A DNA stretch of 64,000 nucleotides, taken from positions 124,001 through 188,000 of the forward strand of contig NZ_FXWJ01000006.1 in the NCBI RefSeq assembly GCF_900177795.1. Direction: 5' to 3'. Source of the stretch: Plantibacter elymi (nom. nud.). GTDB taxonomy: Bacteria > Actinomycetota > Actinomycetes > Actinomycetales > Microbacteriaceae. Below, in pieces: positions 8,731-16,511 of the stretch (position 1 is its first letter; each line of letters opens with the position of its first letter). Both the position numbers and the translations under genes were made by a program. The notes below the pieces were generated by a model, which had not been told where the DNA came from, searched no databases, and saw only the letters and a program-made list of their open reading frames with translations.

Positions 8731-9162
8731 TCACGCCGGGTGGTCGGGGACCCACGGGTCGATGAGGTGGAGGCCGACACCGGCGAAGTCGCGCGTGTTC
8801 CGCGTCGCGAGAGCGGCGCCGGAGGATCTCGCGATGGCCGCGATGATCGCATCCTGAGGTCCGATGGGGTTGCCGGAACGGCGTCGCGTCGTCATGAGCT
8901 CCGCGTAATCGAGCGCGGCTTCCGCGGAGAAGGGGAGGACGCGTCCTGCGAAGTCGGCGTCGAGCACGGTCGCCACGGCCCCGACGAGCGCCGATCGGCG
9001 AGCGCCTGCAGGGAGGCGCAGGGCTCCTTCGAGGAGTTCGGCAGCGGTCATCGCTGTGAGATGGAGGTCGGCTTCGTCCTGCCGGTCGAGCCACCGGGCC
9101 ACCCTCGGCTCGGGCCGTGGCCTGAACAGTTCGGAGACGACATTCGTGTCGAGGATGATCAC
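8731..9162 (-). CDS. PIN-domain toxin, FitB/VapC family
   Basis: This 143-residue toxin is predicted to be a metal-dependent ribonuclease. The PIN acidic residues are visible: Asp5 in LDTNVVSELF, Glu42 in AAELLEG, Asp104 in GPQDAIIAA and Asp125 in RNTRDF. The start ATG overlaps the stop of the upstream antitoxin gene as ATGA, the standard order and coupling for this family. The RNA target cannot be inferred. LDTNVVSE and the paired FitA-type antitoxin favour the FitB/VapC subgroup. Confidence 0.88.
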   Translation of the reverse strand: MIILDTNVVSELFRPRPEPRVARWLDRQDEADLHLTAMTAAELLEGALRLPAGARRSALVGAVATVLDADFAGRVLPFSAEAALDYAELMTTRRRSGNPIGPQDAIIAAIARSSGAALATRNTRDFAGVGLHLIDPWVPDHPA

Positions 9163-9485
9163 CTCAGGGCCGGGTCGTCCGCGTCGGCGCTCGCGGCATC
9201 GTCGAACGGATTCGGTCGGACGGTCGCGGTGCGGTCGGGTAGTTCGATGACGAGTTCACCGTCGAGGTGGAGGTCGACGAAGCGCTGCTGGATACGCTCC
9301 GCCAGCCCCGGTCGGTCGCTGTCGGTGGCCGAGGCGGCGCGGAGATCCTCAGTCGTCGTCGTCCTGACGGCCGCAGCCAGGATCGCCCGGATCTCCGCCT
9401 CCATGGATCGTCCGTGCAAGGCGCCGAGCTGTTGCAGACCGCGTTTCGTGTCCTCGTCGAGATTCCGGACGGTCACCGTGGGCAT
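9159..9485 (-). CDS. FitA-like ribbon-helix-helix antitoxin
   Basis: This 108-residue antitoxin has an N-terminal RHH DNA-binding domain (MPTVTVRNLDEDTKRGLQQL, then GRSMEAEIRAILAAAV, residues 1-42) and a Pro/Asp-rich C-terminal tail that would wrap the toxin. It is first in the operon. GAGAGGTGACGAC precedes the ATG. A symmetric operator lies 24-46 bp upstream, consistent with autorepression by the toxin-antitoxin complex. Confidence 0.87.
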   Translation of the reverse strand: MPTVTVRNLDEDTKRGLQQLGALHGRSMEAEIRAILAAAVRTTTTEDLRAASATDSDRPGLAERIQQRFVDLHLDGELVIELPDRTATVRPNPFDDAASADADDPALR

Positions 9486-9508
9486 GTCGTCACCTCTCGT
9501 GGGAATGG

Positions 9509-9531
9509 AGTGCTAGCACGATGCTAGCACT
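9509..9531. promoter_or_regulatory. Operator of the FitAB-like toxin-antitoxin operon
   Basis: A perfect 10-bp inverted repeat, AGTGCTAGCA and TGCTAGCACT, with a 3-bp spacer. Each arm itself contains the palindrome TGCTAGCA, so the site is also a tandem pair of 8-bp palindromes 11 bp apart, about one helical turn. That suits two ribbon-helix-helix dimers bound side by side. TAGCAT within the site may be the -10 element read toward the antitoxin gene. Confidence 0.75.
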
Positions 9532-9747
9532 TCGGTGATTCGGGCTTCATCGGTCCTCCACAGGCCACGCCAAGCGGAGGATGCTCTCAGGGTCGTCCAC
9601 GTAGGGTGGCCGTTTCGCCTCCCTCGGATCGGGCAACCGGTCGACCGCGGTCATCGAGGGACGGCTCTGCCGAGGCGATGCTGCACCCACCGAGCATGAA
9701 CCGAGCGCGCCCCCGACGCGACCGAGACCCAGGACGGTACCCCGCAC

Positions 9748-10677
9748 ATGACCAGCACCACCCCTGCGCGCGCCCTCGAGCGCCGCGACCCGAACACTCC
9801 GGCCGTGACCCCCACGACACCCGCCCGGACCGGCGGCCGCCACGTGGCCCTCAGCCCCCGAGCCGCCCGTCGCGCGGCTCGACTCGAGGACGCCAGCTGG
9901 ACCGCCTCCGCCGAGGAGGAGCGACGCCACGTCGACCTCGTGCCCACCAAGCGGCCCTCGGCCCCACGCGCCAAGAGTTCCTTCGCGAAGCGCGCCAAGC
10001 CGTTCGCCACGTTCGGCGTCATGACGCTCGCCACCGGGCTCTTCGTGTCGGTGTCGCTGCCCGCGGCCGCTGCCGGCGTCGACGTCGATGCGGCGACCGG
10101 TGGCGCGATCCCGTCTGCGGCGACGATGCAATCGGTGTCGTACTCCGTGCCGTCGACGGCGGCCGATGTGCCCTTCGTGCGCGACGGCTACGGCGCGACC
10201 AGCCAGGAGGAGGTCGACGCCGCCTCCGCCGCCGCTGCAGCTGCCGCAGCCGAGGCGGCCGCGAGTGCATCCGCCGCCTCCTCGTCGTCCGCGTCGGCTT
10301 CGTCGGGACGCACCTACGCGGCTCCAGCCGTCGCCCGATCCGGCGAGGCGATCCTCGCCTACGCGGCGCAGTTCGTCGGCGTCGTCCCCTACGGCAACGG
10401 CAACGACCCGTCCGACAGCTTCGCCTGCGACGGCTACGTGCAGTACGTGTTCGCAGCGTTCGGCGTGTCCCTGCCTCGCGGGGCCGGGGCGCAGGCCGCG
10501 TCCGGCGTGCAGATCTCGGCGTCGGAAGCCGTCGCCGGTGACCTGCTCTACTGGCCGGAAGGTCACATCGCGATCTACGACGGCGCGGGCGGCATGTACG
10601 ACTCTCCCGACTGGGGTCGCTACGTCCAGCACCGTCTGTCGATCTGGGGCGACCCGGTCTACATCCGCATCCCGTAG
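9748..10677 (+). CDS. NlpC/P60-family cell-wall hydrolase, membrane-anchored or secreted
   Basis: This 309-residue protein should cleave peptidoglycan peptides outside the cell. A basic cytoplasmic region of about 85 residues precedes one hydrophobic segment (about 88-110, ending SLPAAAAG), which serves as signal or anchor. An Ala/Ser-rich linker (about 155-188) spaces the catalytic domain (195-309). Cys227 in SFACDGYVQYVF and His273 in GHIAIYDG fit the NlpC/P60 catalytic pair, and SLPRGAGAQ is the usual following motif. The Asp after the Cys, where Ser is common, is a mild variation. It appears to be a single-gene unit. Confidence 0.82.
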   Translation: MTSTTPARALERRDPNTPAVTPTTPARTGGRHVALSPRAARRAARLEDASWTASAEEERRHVDLVPTKRPSAPRAKSSFAKRAKPFATFGVMTLATGLFVSVSLPAAAAGVDVDAATGGAIPSAATMQSVSYSVPSTAADVPFVRDGYGATSQEEVDAASAAAAAAAAEAAASASAASSSSASASSGRTYAAPAVARSGEAILAYAAQFVGVVPYGNGNDPSDSFACDGYVQYVFAAFGVSLPRGAGAQAASGVQISASEAVAGDLLYWPEGHIAIYDGAGGMYDSPDWGRYVQHRLSIWGDPVYIRIP

Positions 10678-10693
10678 GCGACGGCGCTGAATC

Positions 10694-10738
10694 GCCCGGA
10701 AGTGTTCGATTTTGCCGTGAAGACGCGCAGTTCCGGGC
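10694..10738. terminator. Possible terminator hairpin
   Basis: GCCCGGAA (10694-10701) and TTCCGGGC (10731-10738) are perfect 8-bp arms around a 29-nt loop, 17 bp after the NlpC/P60 stop codon. The loop is AT-richer than its surroundings. No T-run follows, so termination is only a suggestion. Confidence 0.35.
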
Positions 10739-10770
10739 AACTCGGCGACGGTGACGGATAGCGTGGACTG

Positions 10771-12117
10771 ATGAGTGACGCACGTGCCTTCGAGACCTCC
10801 CTCGGCACGATCCTCGGTCGGGTCGACGGCGCGGTGGTTCGGGCCCGCGGCATCCCGTACGCCCGCGCGGGGCGCTTCGAGGTGCCGGAGCCGGCCGGTC
10901 TTCCCGTCGGTCCTGACGGCGATCCACTGCCGTTCCGGGCCTTCGAGCGGGCGCCTGCTTCACCGCAGCGCTCCTCGCGGGTGCTCGAGGCCGTCCTCGA
11001 GGGCGCTGGCGAGGGGATGGTCGACTCCGAGGACTGCCAGGCGCTCTCGATCACGCTTCCTGCGGACGTGCGCCCGGACGAGTCGCTGCCGGTGATGGTC
11101 TGGATCCATGGCGGCGCCTACGTCACGGGTGCCGGTGACCTCGACGTCTACGATCCGATCAGCCTGGTCGTCGAGCAGCGGGTCGTCGTGGTGTCGGTCA
11201 CGTACCGGCTCGGGATCCTCGGCTTCCTCGGTGACGGTGAGACGCTGCCGGCGAACCTCGGCCTGCTGGATCTCGTCCTCGCGCTCCGGTGGATCCACGA
11301 GCACATCGCAGCGTTCGGCGGCGACCCGGGGTCGGTCACGCTCTTCGGACAGTCGGCGGGCGGCGATGCGATCGCGCACCTCATGATCAGCGACGGCACC
11401 GCGGGGCTCTTCCAGCGCGCCATCGTCCAGAGCGCGCCGCTCGGGATCAGCAGTGGGCGGGCCAAGATGGCGAGCGCGATGATGCGGGCGGCCGGCAGCC
11501 CGAAGCGGGACGCCCCGGTGGTCGAGTTGCTCGCGCTCGAAGAGCAGGTGGAGCGGGCGGCGCGACGGTTCGGACTGCGTGGTGGCATGGCGTTCGGCAC
11601 CCAGTACGGTCACGCGCCGCTCCCGGCGGAGGCCGACCGCGACGCCGCCTGGCGGGAAGCCGCTTCGCGCATCGACGTCCTGATCGGCTCGACCACGGAG
11701 GAGACGCGGCTGTATGTGCCGCTCATCCCGGCCTTCGCCCGCATGACCTCGGTGCCGCTCGTCGGTGATCCGATCCGGCGGGCGCTCGTCGGCGCGACGA
11801 CGCACCTGACCTATACGCGCGACGCCCGGAAGTTCGTCGAGCGGCATCGCGCGTCCGGTGGTCGGGCCACGCGCTACGAGCTCAGTTGGGCGCCGCCCGG
11901 CAGTCCCTACGGGGCCTCCCATGTCACCGATCTGCCGCTCCTCCTCGGGACCGAACGGTCGTGGAGCCGGACGGCGCTCATCGGCTCGGCGACGTGGGCC
12001 GAGGTCGACCGTCGTGGCCGCTTCCTGCGTCAGATGTGGGCCGACTTCGCGCGTGACGGGGTTCTGGCCGCAGACGCGACCGCGGGCCTGAGCGACGTGG
12101 TCACGCTCGACCGCTGA
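10771..12117 (+). CDS. Carboxylesterase/type-B lipase family hydrolase
   Basis: This 448-residue alpha/beta hydrolase of the COesterase family has the oxyanion loop HGGAYVTGAGD (from residue 113), the nucleophile elbow GQSAGGD with Ser195, and STTEETRLY, likely holding the acidic member of the triad. It lacks a signal peptide and should be cytoplasmic. The substrate is unknown; the family hydrolyses carboxylic esters. TAGCGT at 10759-10764 ends 6 nt before the ATG, a leaderless-type promoter. Its 3' end overlaps the convergent TetR gene by 17 bp. Confidence 0.83.
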   Translation: MSDARAFETSLGTILGRVDGAVVRARGIPYARAGRFEVPEPAGLPVGPDGDPLPFRAFERAPASPQRSSRVLEAVLEGAGEGMVDSEDCQALSITLPADVRPDESLPVMVWIHGGAYVTGAGDLDVYDPISLVVEQRVVVVSVTYRLGILGFLGDGETLPANLGLLDLVLALRWIHEHIAAFGGDPGSVTLFGQSAGGDAIAHLMISDGTAGLFQRAIVQSAPLGISSGRAKMASAMMRAAGSPKRDAPVVELLALEEQVERAARRFGLRGGMAFGTQYGHAPLPAEADRDAAWREAASRIDVLIGSTTEETRLYVPLIPAFARMTSVPLVGDPIRRALVGATTHLTYTRDARKFVERHRASGGRATRYELSWAPPGSPYGASHVTDLPLLLGTERSWSRTALIGSATWAEVDRRGRFLRQMWADFARDGVLAADATAGLSDVVTLDR

Positions 12118-12697
12118 GCGTGGCCGGGTGCGTGGACTCTTCGTCGACGACCAATGTCAGGCACTCGCGGGCGTGCGTTCTTGCTTCGGCCGGCGCCGGC
12201 GCAGCGGACAAGCCGAGCAGCCTGCGTCGATGCGGTTCGCCGAGGAGCAGGGTGTAGAGCTGCTCCGCCCGCTCGCCGACGTGGCCGGCGAGGAATGCAA
12301 TCGAGCGGGCCGGGCCGGCGGCGTAGAAGCCGGCGGCGACCTCAGGAAAGCGTGGAGATTCCGCGATCACGAGTCGGTGCAGCGCGACCGAGACGTCGGC
12401 GTGCAGTGCGAGCACGAGTCGTGTCGCCGCATCCTCGAGCGGCTCCGCCTCAGAGCCTGGCTCGTCGGCCGCGAGGAGATAGCCGTGCTGCCGTTCGACC
12501 GCCGCCGTCAGCACGCCGGCGAGATCGCCGAACCAGGTGTAGATCGTCCGCTTCGTCACGCCTGCGTCGGCGGCGATCGCCTCGATCGTCGTCCCGCCGA
12601 ACCCGTGCTCGGTGAACCGGCGGATGGCGGCGTCGAGGATCGCGTCGCGCCGGCGGTCGCGTTCGGCTGCCGTCGGGCGACCACGTCTCGATTCCAT
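12101..12697 (-). CDS. TetR-family transcriptional regulator
   Basis: This 198-residue regulator has an N-terminal helix-turn-helix (about 12-60; RFTEHGFGGTTIEAIAADAG, then VTKRTIYTWFGD) and a C-terminal ligand domain with no recognisable motif. The ATG at 12697 lies only 6 nt from a TATCAT -10-like element inside the palindrome at 12702-12725, so the message is probably leaderless and the regulator would repress itself. The same operator faces the divergent DUF952 gene, its most likely second target. Confidence 0.86.
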   Translation of the reverse strand: MESRRGRPTAAERDRRRDAILDAAIRRFTEHGFGGTTIEAIAADAGVTKRTIYTWFGDLAGVLTAAVERQHGYLLAADEPGSEAEPLEDAATRLVLALHADVSVALHRLVIAESPRFPEVAAGFYAAGPARSIAFLAGHVGERAEQLYTLLLGEPHRRRLLGLSAAPAPAEARTHARECLTLVVDEESTHPATLSGRA

Positions 12698-12701
12698 GCT
12701 C

Positions 12702-12725
12702 TAATGATACGGTAACGTCTCATTA
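12702..12725. promoter_or_regulatory. TetR operator between divergent genes
   Basis: A 24-bp near-palindrome with perfect outer arms TAATGA and TCATTA; 10 of 12 half-site positions are symmetric. It fills the 44-bp gap between the TetR gene and the divergent DUF952 gene and covers the TetR gene's own -10 element, so one bound dimer pair could shut off both directions. Confidence 0.7.
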
Positions 12726-12741
12726 AATGGAGAGGGTGGAG

Positions 12742-13095
12742 ATGACGAAGATCCTGCATGTCGCGATCGTCGACGATTGGGAGGCTAGCCGACCGTTCGG
12801 CGAGTACGAGGTGTCGACGCGAGCCGTGCCGTTCGTCGACGCCGGCTTCGTCCACGCGACCAGCGCCGACCGACTGCCCGAGGTGCTCGAGCGGGTGTAC
12901 GGGTCGCTCCAGCTGCCGCTCGTGCTCATCGTGCTCGACGTGGAGGAGCTGCAGGCGGCGGGCATCGAGGTGGTTCTGAAACCGGAACCGCGCGTGCTCG
13001 CACCCCTCCCGACCGCCGGGTCGGCCGTCGTTGCCGAGCTGCCGCTGGAGCGGGACGGCTCGGGTGCCTGGCAGTCGCCGCAGACGCTGCCCTAA
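12742..13095 (+). CDS. DUF952 domain protein
   Basis: This 117-residue cytoplasmic protein resembles the DUF952 family: KILHVAIVDDWEAS at the start, GFVHATSADRLPEVLERVYG in the middle and VLIVLDVEEL before the last strands. The family is small and its biochemical role is not established. ATG at 12742 is preferred over one five codons upstream because AGAGG lies six bases before it. It is divergent from a TetR gene with a shared operator, suggesting effector-controlled expression. Confidence 0.72.
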   Translation: MTKILHVAIVDDWEASRPFGEYEVSTRAVPFVDAGFVHATSADRLPEVLERVYGSLQLPLVLIVLDVEELQAAGIEVVLKPEPRVLAPLPTAGSAVVAELPLERDGSGAWQSPQTLP

Positions 13096-13115
13096 CCTTC
13101 GGGCGCCGCGCGTGG

Positions 13116-13676
13116 TCAGCCGAGGAGGGCGCGGAGGTCGGCGAGGACGTCGTCGAGCAGTTCGGTGAACGATCTCGTCTCGTCGTCGGCGATCCAGGCG
13201 GCGAAGGCCAGGTGGAAGGCTGCCGAACCGCTTTGCGCTGCGAGTGCTGCGGGTACGGGAGCGACGCCCTTCGTGATGAGTGCGGTCGTGAGGGTGTCGG
13301 TGAGCGAGCTGCGCTTGAGTGACTCGCGTTCCATCAGTGCCGCGCTGGAGTCGACGATCCGCTGGCGTGCGCGGGACCACGGGCGCCGTTCGTCCGCGAA
13401 GAACGCCGCGCCCCCGTGGAGTGCAGCCTCGACGAGTGTCATTGGTGCCGTGGCCTCGGATGCGAGGAGGGCGTCCAGGAACCGCGCCTGATAGTCGTCC
13501 TGGTTCGTGAACAGCACCTCGCGCTTGTCGGTGAAGTAGCGGAAGAAGGTGCGCTCGGTGACGCCCACGGCTGCGGCGATGTCGCTCACCGTGACGGCCT
13601 CGAACCCATGCGTCCCGAAGAGTTCGATGGCGGCCAGCTTGAGCCGCCCCTCGGTATCCGCTTGCCAACGAGCCAT
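13116..13676 (-). CDS. TetR-family transcriptional regulator
   Basis: This 186-residue TetR protein has a clear helix-turn-helix (LFGTHGFEAVTVSDIAAAVG, then VTERTFFRYFTDKREVLF; about residues 18-60) and a helical C-terminal domain. A TAAGAT box ends 6 nt before the ATG at 13676, so the transcript is probably leaderless. It is divergent from the NAD-dependent epimerase gene across 77 bp containing two matching operator sites, the usual arrangement for a TetR repressor and its target. Confidence 0.86.
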   Translation of the reverse strand: MARWQADTEGRLKLAAIELFGTHGFEAVTVSDIAAAVGVTERTFFRYFTDKREVLFTNQDDYQARFLDALLASEATAPMTLVEAALHGGAAFFADERRPWSRARQRIVDSSAALMERESLKRSSLTDTLTTALITKGVAPVPAALAAQSGSAAFHLAFAAWIADDETRSFTELLDDVLADLRALLG

Positions 13677-13691
13677 GGATCCATCTTAGCG

Positions 13692-13739
13692 ATGACAGTG
13701 GCTGACATCAGGTGCTAGAGTGATGTCATTCACTGACAT
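13692..13739. promoter_or_regulatory. Paired TetR operators and promoter of the epimerase gene
   Basis: Two 17-bp sites of form ATGwCA-N5-TGACAT lie 31 bp apart, centre to centre: 13692-13708 (one mismatch in the arms) and 13723-13739 (perfect). Between and over them is a plus-strand promoter: ATGACA (13692-13697), 17 nt, TAGAGT (13715-13720). One site covers the -35 box and the other the start point, an efficient repression layout. Confidence 0.7.
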
Positions 13740-13753
13740 GAAAGGAGCACGCC

Positions 13754-14647
13754 ATGCGTGTTTTCGTTACCGGAGCAAGCGGCTGGATCGGGAGCGCCGC
13801 CGTCGATGAGTTGCTCGAGGCGGGTCACGAGGTGCTCGGCCTCGCTCGCAGCAACGCCTCCGCGGCTTCCCTCGAGGCAAAGGGGGCGGTCGTCCTCCGC
13901 GGTGATCTCGACGACCTCGCGTCGCTCCGTCGCGGAGCCGTGGAGTCCGAGGCGACGCTCCATCTCGCGAACAAGCACGACTGGTCGAACCCTGCGGAGT
14001 CGAACCGCGCTGAGCGTACGGCGGTCGAGACGCTTGCCGAAGCGCTGGTCGGGTCCGGGAAGACACTCGGCCTCGCTTCAGGACTGTTCAGACCCGACGC
14101 GGACCGGCCAGTGCTCGAGACCGATCCGCACCCGGCCGTCGGGCCGGAGTCGATGCGCGGTGGAAGCGAGAACCTCGCGTTCGACTACCAGGATCGCGGG
14201 GTCCGGAGCATCGCTCTCCGCTTCGCACCGACGGTGCACGGTCACCACGACCACGGCTTCATCGCACAGATCGTCGCGGCCGCGCGGCGCACGGGTGTCT
14301 CCGGATACATCGGCGACGGCTCGAACTCCTGGTCCGCCGTGCACCTCAGCGATGCGGCCCGACTCGTGCGACTCGCGCTCGAGCAGGCTCCTGCGGGAGC
14401 CCGAGTGCACGCCGTCGGTGAGGAAGGCGTGCAGGCGCGCCGGATCGCCGAGGCGATCGGTGAGGTGCTCGGCCTCCCGACGACGTCGATCGACCCGGAT
14501 GACGCGGCGGGTCACTTCGGCTTCATCGGGCGCTTCTTCGGAGCCGAGATGACGGCGTCCAGCGCGGCGACCCGCGCCGCGTACGGATGGGGTCCCACCG
14601 GCCCGACGCTGGTCGAGGACATCGCCGCCGGGGCGTACACAGCATGA
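13754..14647 (+). CDS. NAD(P)-dependent epimerase/dehydratase family protein (extended SDR)
   Basis: This 297-residue Rossmann-fold enzyme has the nucleotide-binding motif VTGASGWIGSAAV at residues 5-17 and extended-SDR features through the chain, such as the LADLA-equivalent strand HLAN and the substrate-side VHLSDAARLVRLAL. The YxxxK-type catalytic pair is not obvious, as in many atypical members of this group. GAAAGGAG lies six bases before the ATG. It is controlled from a double TetR operator and overlaps the next gene as ATGA. The substrate is unknown; related genes are often induced by toxic small molecules. Confidence 0.82.
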   Translation: MRVFVTGASGWIGSAAVDELLEAGHEVLGLARSNASAASLEAKGAVVLRGDLDDLASLRRGAVESEATLHLANKHDWSNPAESNRAERTAVETLAEALVGSGKTLGLASGLFRPDADRPVLETDPHPAVGPESMRGGSENLAFDYQDRGVRSIALRFAPTVHGHHDHGFIAQIVAAARRTGVSGYIGDGSNSWSAVHLSDAARLVRLALEQAPAGARVHAVGEEGVQARRIAEAIGEVLGLPTTSIDPDDAAGHFGFIGRFFGAEMTASSAATRAAYGWGPTGPTLVEDIAAGAYTA

Positions 14648-14880
14648 CGCCGCCGCCCCGTTGGAAGATGGCGGTCGTCACCTGGCTCGGGGTGTACCCG
14701 CTCATCACGCTGCTGCTGTTGGCGCTCGGGCCACTCATCCTCGGCCTGCCGATCCCGGTGGTGACGCTCATCCTGTCGGTGACGCTCGTCTCGCTGCTCA
14801 CCTTCGTCGTGATGCCGCTCCTTATGCGCGCCTTCGGGCCGTGGCTGCGCGCGGGCGGGACCGGCGTCGATCGTCAGTAG
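14644..14880 (+). CDS. Small two-helix membrane protein
   Basis: This 78-residue protein starts at the ATG that overlaps the epimerase stop codon. It has two hydrophobic helices (about 9-31 and 35-58) preceded by PPRWKMAVVTWLGVYP. That PRWKMA...YP plus double-helix pattern resembles the C-terminal membrane tail of some actinobacterial antibiotic-biosynthesis-monooxygenase (ABM) proteins, but the ABM domain itself is missing here. It is a membrane partner for the upstream enzyme or a stranded domain. Its last 7 bp overlap the convergent YoeB gene. Confidence 0.65.
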   Translation: MTPPPRWKMAVVTWLGVYPLITLLLLALGPLILGLPIPVVTLILSVTLVSLLTFVVMPLLMRAFGPWLRAGGTGVDRQ

Positions 14881-15134
14881 TGGTCGCGCGCCTGCAGGAT
14901 GACGATGTGGGTGTCGGTCACCAGGTACACGAGTCGGTTCGCGTCGTCGATCCGTCGGGACCAGGCTCCTGAGAGGATGTGCTTCAACGGCTCGGGCTTC
15001 CCGATGCCGATGAACGGATCCCGGAGGACGTCCTGGATGAGTAGATTGATCCGCTTGAGCGTCTTGCGGTCTTGGCTCTGCCAGGAGAGGTAGTCCTCCC
15101 AGCCGCTGCGGTCGAAGGCCAGCTGCCGGGTCAC
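14874..15134 (-). CDS. yoeB: YoeB/Txe-family toxin
   Basis: This 86-residue RelE-fold toxin should cleave mRNA on the ribosome. Landmarks of YoeB are all present: FDRSGWEDYLSW at the start, KRINLLIQDVLRDPF, GKPEPLKHILSGAWSRRID, the catalytic-side RLVYLV and a C-terminal QARDHY. The GTG start at 15134 overlaps the antitoxin stop (GTGA), which rules out the longer upstream reading. The length equals that of the E. coli protein (84) within two residues. Confidence 0.92.
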   Translation of the reverse strand: MTRQLAFDRSGWEDYLSWQSQDRKTLKRINLLIQDVLRDPFIGIGKPEPLKHILSGAWSRRIDDANRLVYLVTDTHIVILQARDHY

Positions 15135-15382
15135 GCGTCGAGCAGCTTGTGGGTCTCGAACTCGCCGTTCCGAGCGCGTTCGATCGAGGCGAGGAGTCGC
15201 TCGGCGCCCTTGGCGTTGCGGAGCAGGTAGGCCGTCTCGACCATGGCGTCGTAGTCGTCCTTCGAGACGAGGACCGCGTTTCCGCGCTTCGAGACGACCT
15301 CGACCGGGACGTGGTCGTCGTTCACCTGCTGGATGAGACCGAACAGATTCTTGCGTGCGTCGGTCGCGGTGATCGCTGACAT
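15131..15382 (-). CDS. yefM: YefM-type antitoxin
   Basis: This 83-residue antitoxin of the Phd/YefM family has the N-terminal DNA-binding half (AITATDARKNLFGLIQQVND, then VPVEVVSKRGNAVLVSKDDYDAM) and a C-terminal toxin-binding tail. GGAGG lies upstream of the ATG. It is followed by YoeB with a GTGA overlap and preceded by a 32-bp inverted repeat, the expected autoregulatory site. Confidence 0.92.
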   Translation of the reverse strand: MSAITATDARKNLFGLIQQVNDDHVPVEVVSKRGNAVLVSKDDYDAMVETAYLLRNAKGAERLLASIERARNGEFETHKLLDA

Positions 15383-15392
15383 GAAGAGCCTC

Positions 15393-15424
15393 CTGGAGTG
15401 GTACAGAAAAGCGTACCACTCCAG
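15393..15424. promoter_or_regulatory. Operator of the yefM-yoeB operon
   Basis: A perfect 12-bp inverted repeat (CTGGAGTGGTAC and its complement) around the 8-nt A-rich spacer AGAAAAGC, starting 10 bp upstream of the yefM ATG. The symmetric GTAC cores are reminiscent of the TGTACA sites bound by YefM. The arms extend well beyond them, so the site could also form a hairpin in RNA. Confidence 0.72.
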
Positions 15425-15445
15425 TTCGCCGTTAGCCTCCTTGGG

Positions 15446-16459
15446 CTACCCCAGCGCCGGCTTGATGTCCTTGACGATCGACTCCAGGATGCGCGCGTTG
15501 AAAGCGACGCCGAGCTGGTTCGGGACGGTGACGAGGACGGTGTCGGCCGCCTGCACGGCTGCGTCCTTCGCGAGCTCGGCGGCGATGACGTCGGGCTCGC
15601 CGATGAAGCTGCGGCCGAAGCGCGCGAGTCCGCCGTCGAGGTGTCCGACCTGGTCCTTCGAGTCGGCCTGGGCGCGCAGTCCGAAGTAGCGGCGCGTCTC
15701 GTCGTCGATGAGCGGCAGGATGCTGCGGCTCACGGAGACCCGCGGCTGCCATTCGTGACCGGCTTCGGTCCAGGCGTCGCGGAACATCTGGATCTGCTCG
15801 GCCTGCAGTTCGTCGAACGGCACCCCGGTGTCCTCGGTGAGGAGCGTCGACGACATGAGGTTCATGCCCTGCTCCGCCGTCCACACCGCCGTGGACCGCG
15901 AGCCGGCGCCCCACCAGATGCGCTCGCCGAGCTCCGGCGACTGCGGCTGGATCGCGAGCAGGCCGTTGGTCCCCGTCATCTGCGGGTTCGCGCGGGCCAC
16001 ACCGGCTCCGGCGATGGCCGCGCGGAACACCTCGGTGTGCGAGCGGGCGATGTCCGCGTCGGTCTCCTCGTCGCCCGGCACGTAGCCGAACGACTCCGAC
16101 CCGCGGAGGGCCGTCTCGGGTGATCCCCGGCTCACGCCGAGCTGCAGTCGGCCGTCGCTGATGAGGTCGGTGGCCGCCGCCTCCTCGGCCATGTAGAGGG
16201 GGTTCTCATAGCGCATGTCGATGACACCGGTGCCGAGTTCGATCGTCGAGGTCTTCGCCGCCATCGCCGCCAGGAGCGGGAACGGTGACGCGAGCTGCCG
16301 GGCGAAGTGGTGCACGCGCACGTAGGCACCATCGACCCCGACCTCCTCTGCCGCGACCGCGAGGTCGATGCTCTGCAGCAGTGCGTCACGCCCGGTGCGC
16401 ACGCTGGAGCCCGGAACGTCTTGCCAGTGTCCGAAGGACAGGAATCCGATCTTCTTCAC
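15446..16459 (-). CDS. LLM-class flavin-dependent oxidoreductase (luciferase-like)
   Basis: This 337-residue TIM-barrel protein is of the bacterial luciferase-like monooxygenase family and uses FMN or F420. Family landmarks are the N-terminal IGFLSFGHW, the strand ELGTGVIDMRYENP that lines the cofactor pocket, GRLQLGVSRGSPE and WWGAGSRSTAVWTAEQG. The start is GTG (GTG AAG AAG ATC). It appears to be transcribed alone. The substrate is not deducible. The nearby F420-type reductase at 18066 makes an F420 cofactor conceivable but does not establish it. Confidence 0.82.
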   Translation of the reverse strand: MKKIGFLSFGHWQDVPGSSVRTGRDALLQSIDLAVAAEEVGVDGAYVRVHHFARQLASPFPLLAAMAAKTSTIELGTGVIDMRYENPLYMAEEAAATDLISDGRLQLGVSRGSPETALRGSESFGYVPGDEETDADIARSHTEVFRAAIAGAGVARANPQMTGTNGLLAIQPQSPELGERIWWGAGSRSTAVWTAEQGMNLMSSTLLTEDTGVPFDELQAEQIQMFRDAWTEAGHEWQPRVSVSRSILPLIDDETRRYFGLRAQADSKDQVGHLDGGLARFGRSFIGEPDVIAAELAKDAAVQAADTVLVTVPNQLGVAFNARILESIVKDIKPALG

Positions 16460-16511
16460 CCTGGCTACAGCGTCGCGCGGAGCGGTTCTATTCCTCTGAA
16501 TGGATCGCAGG

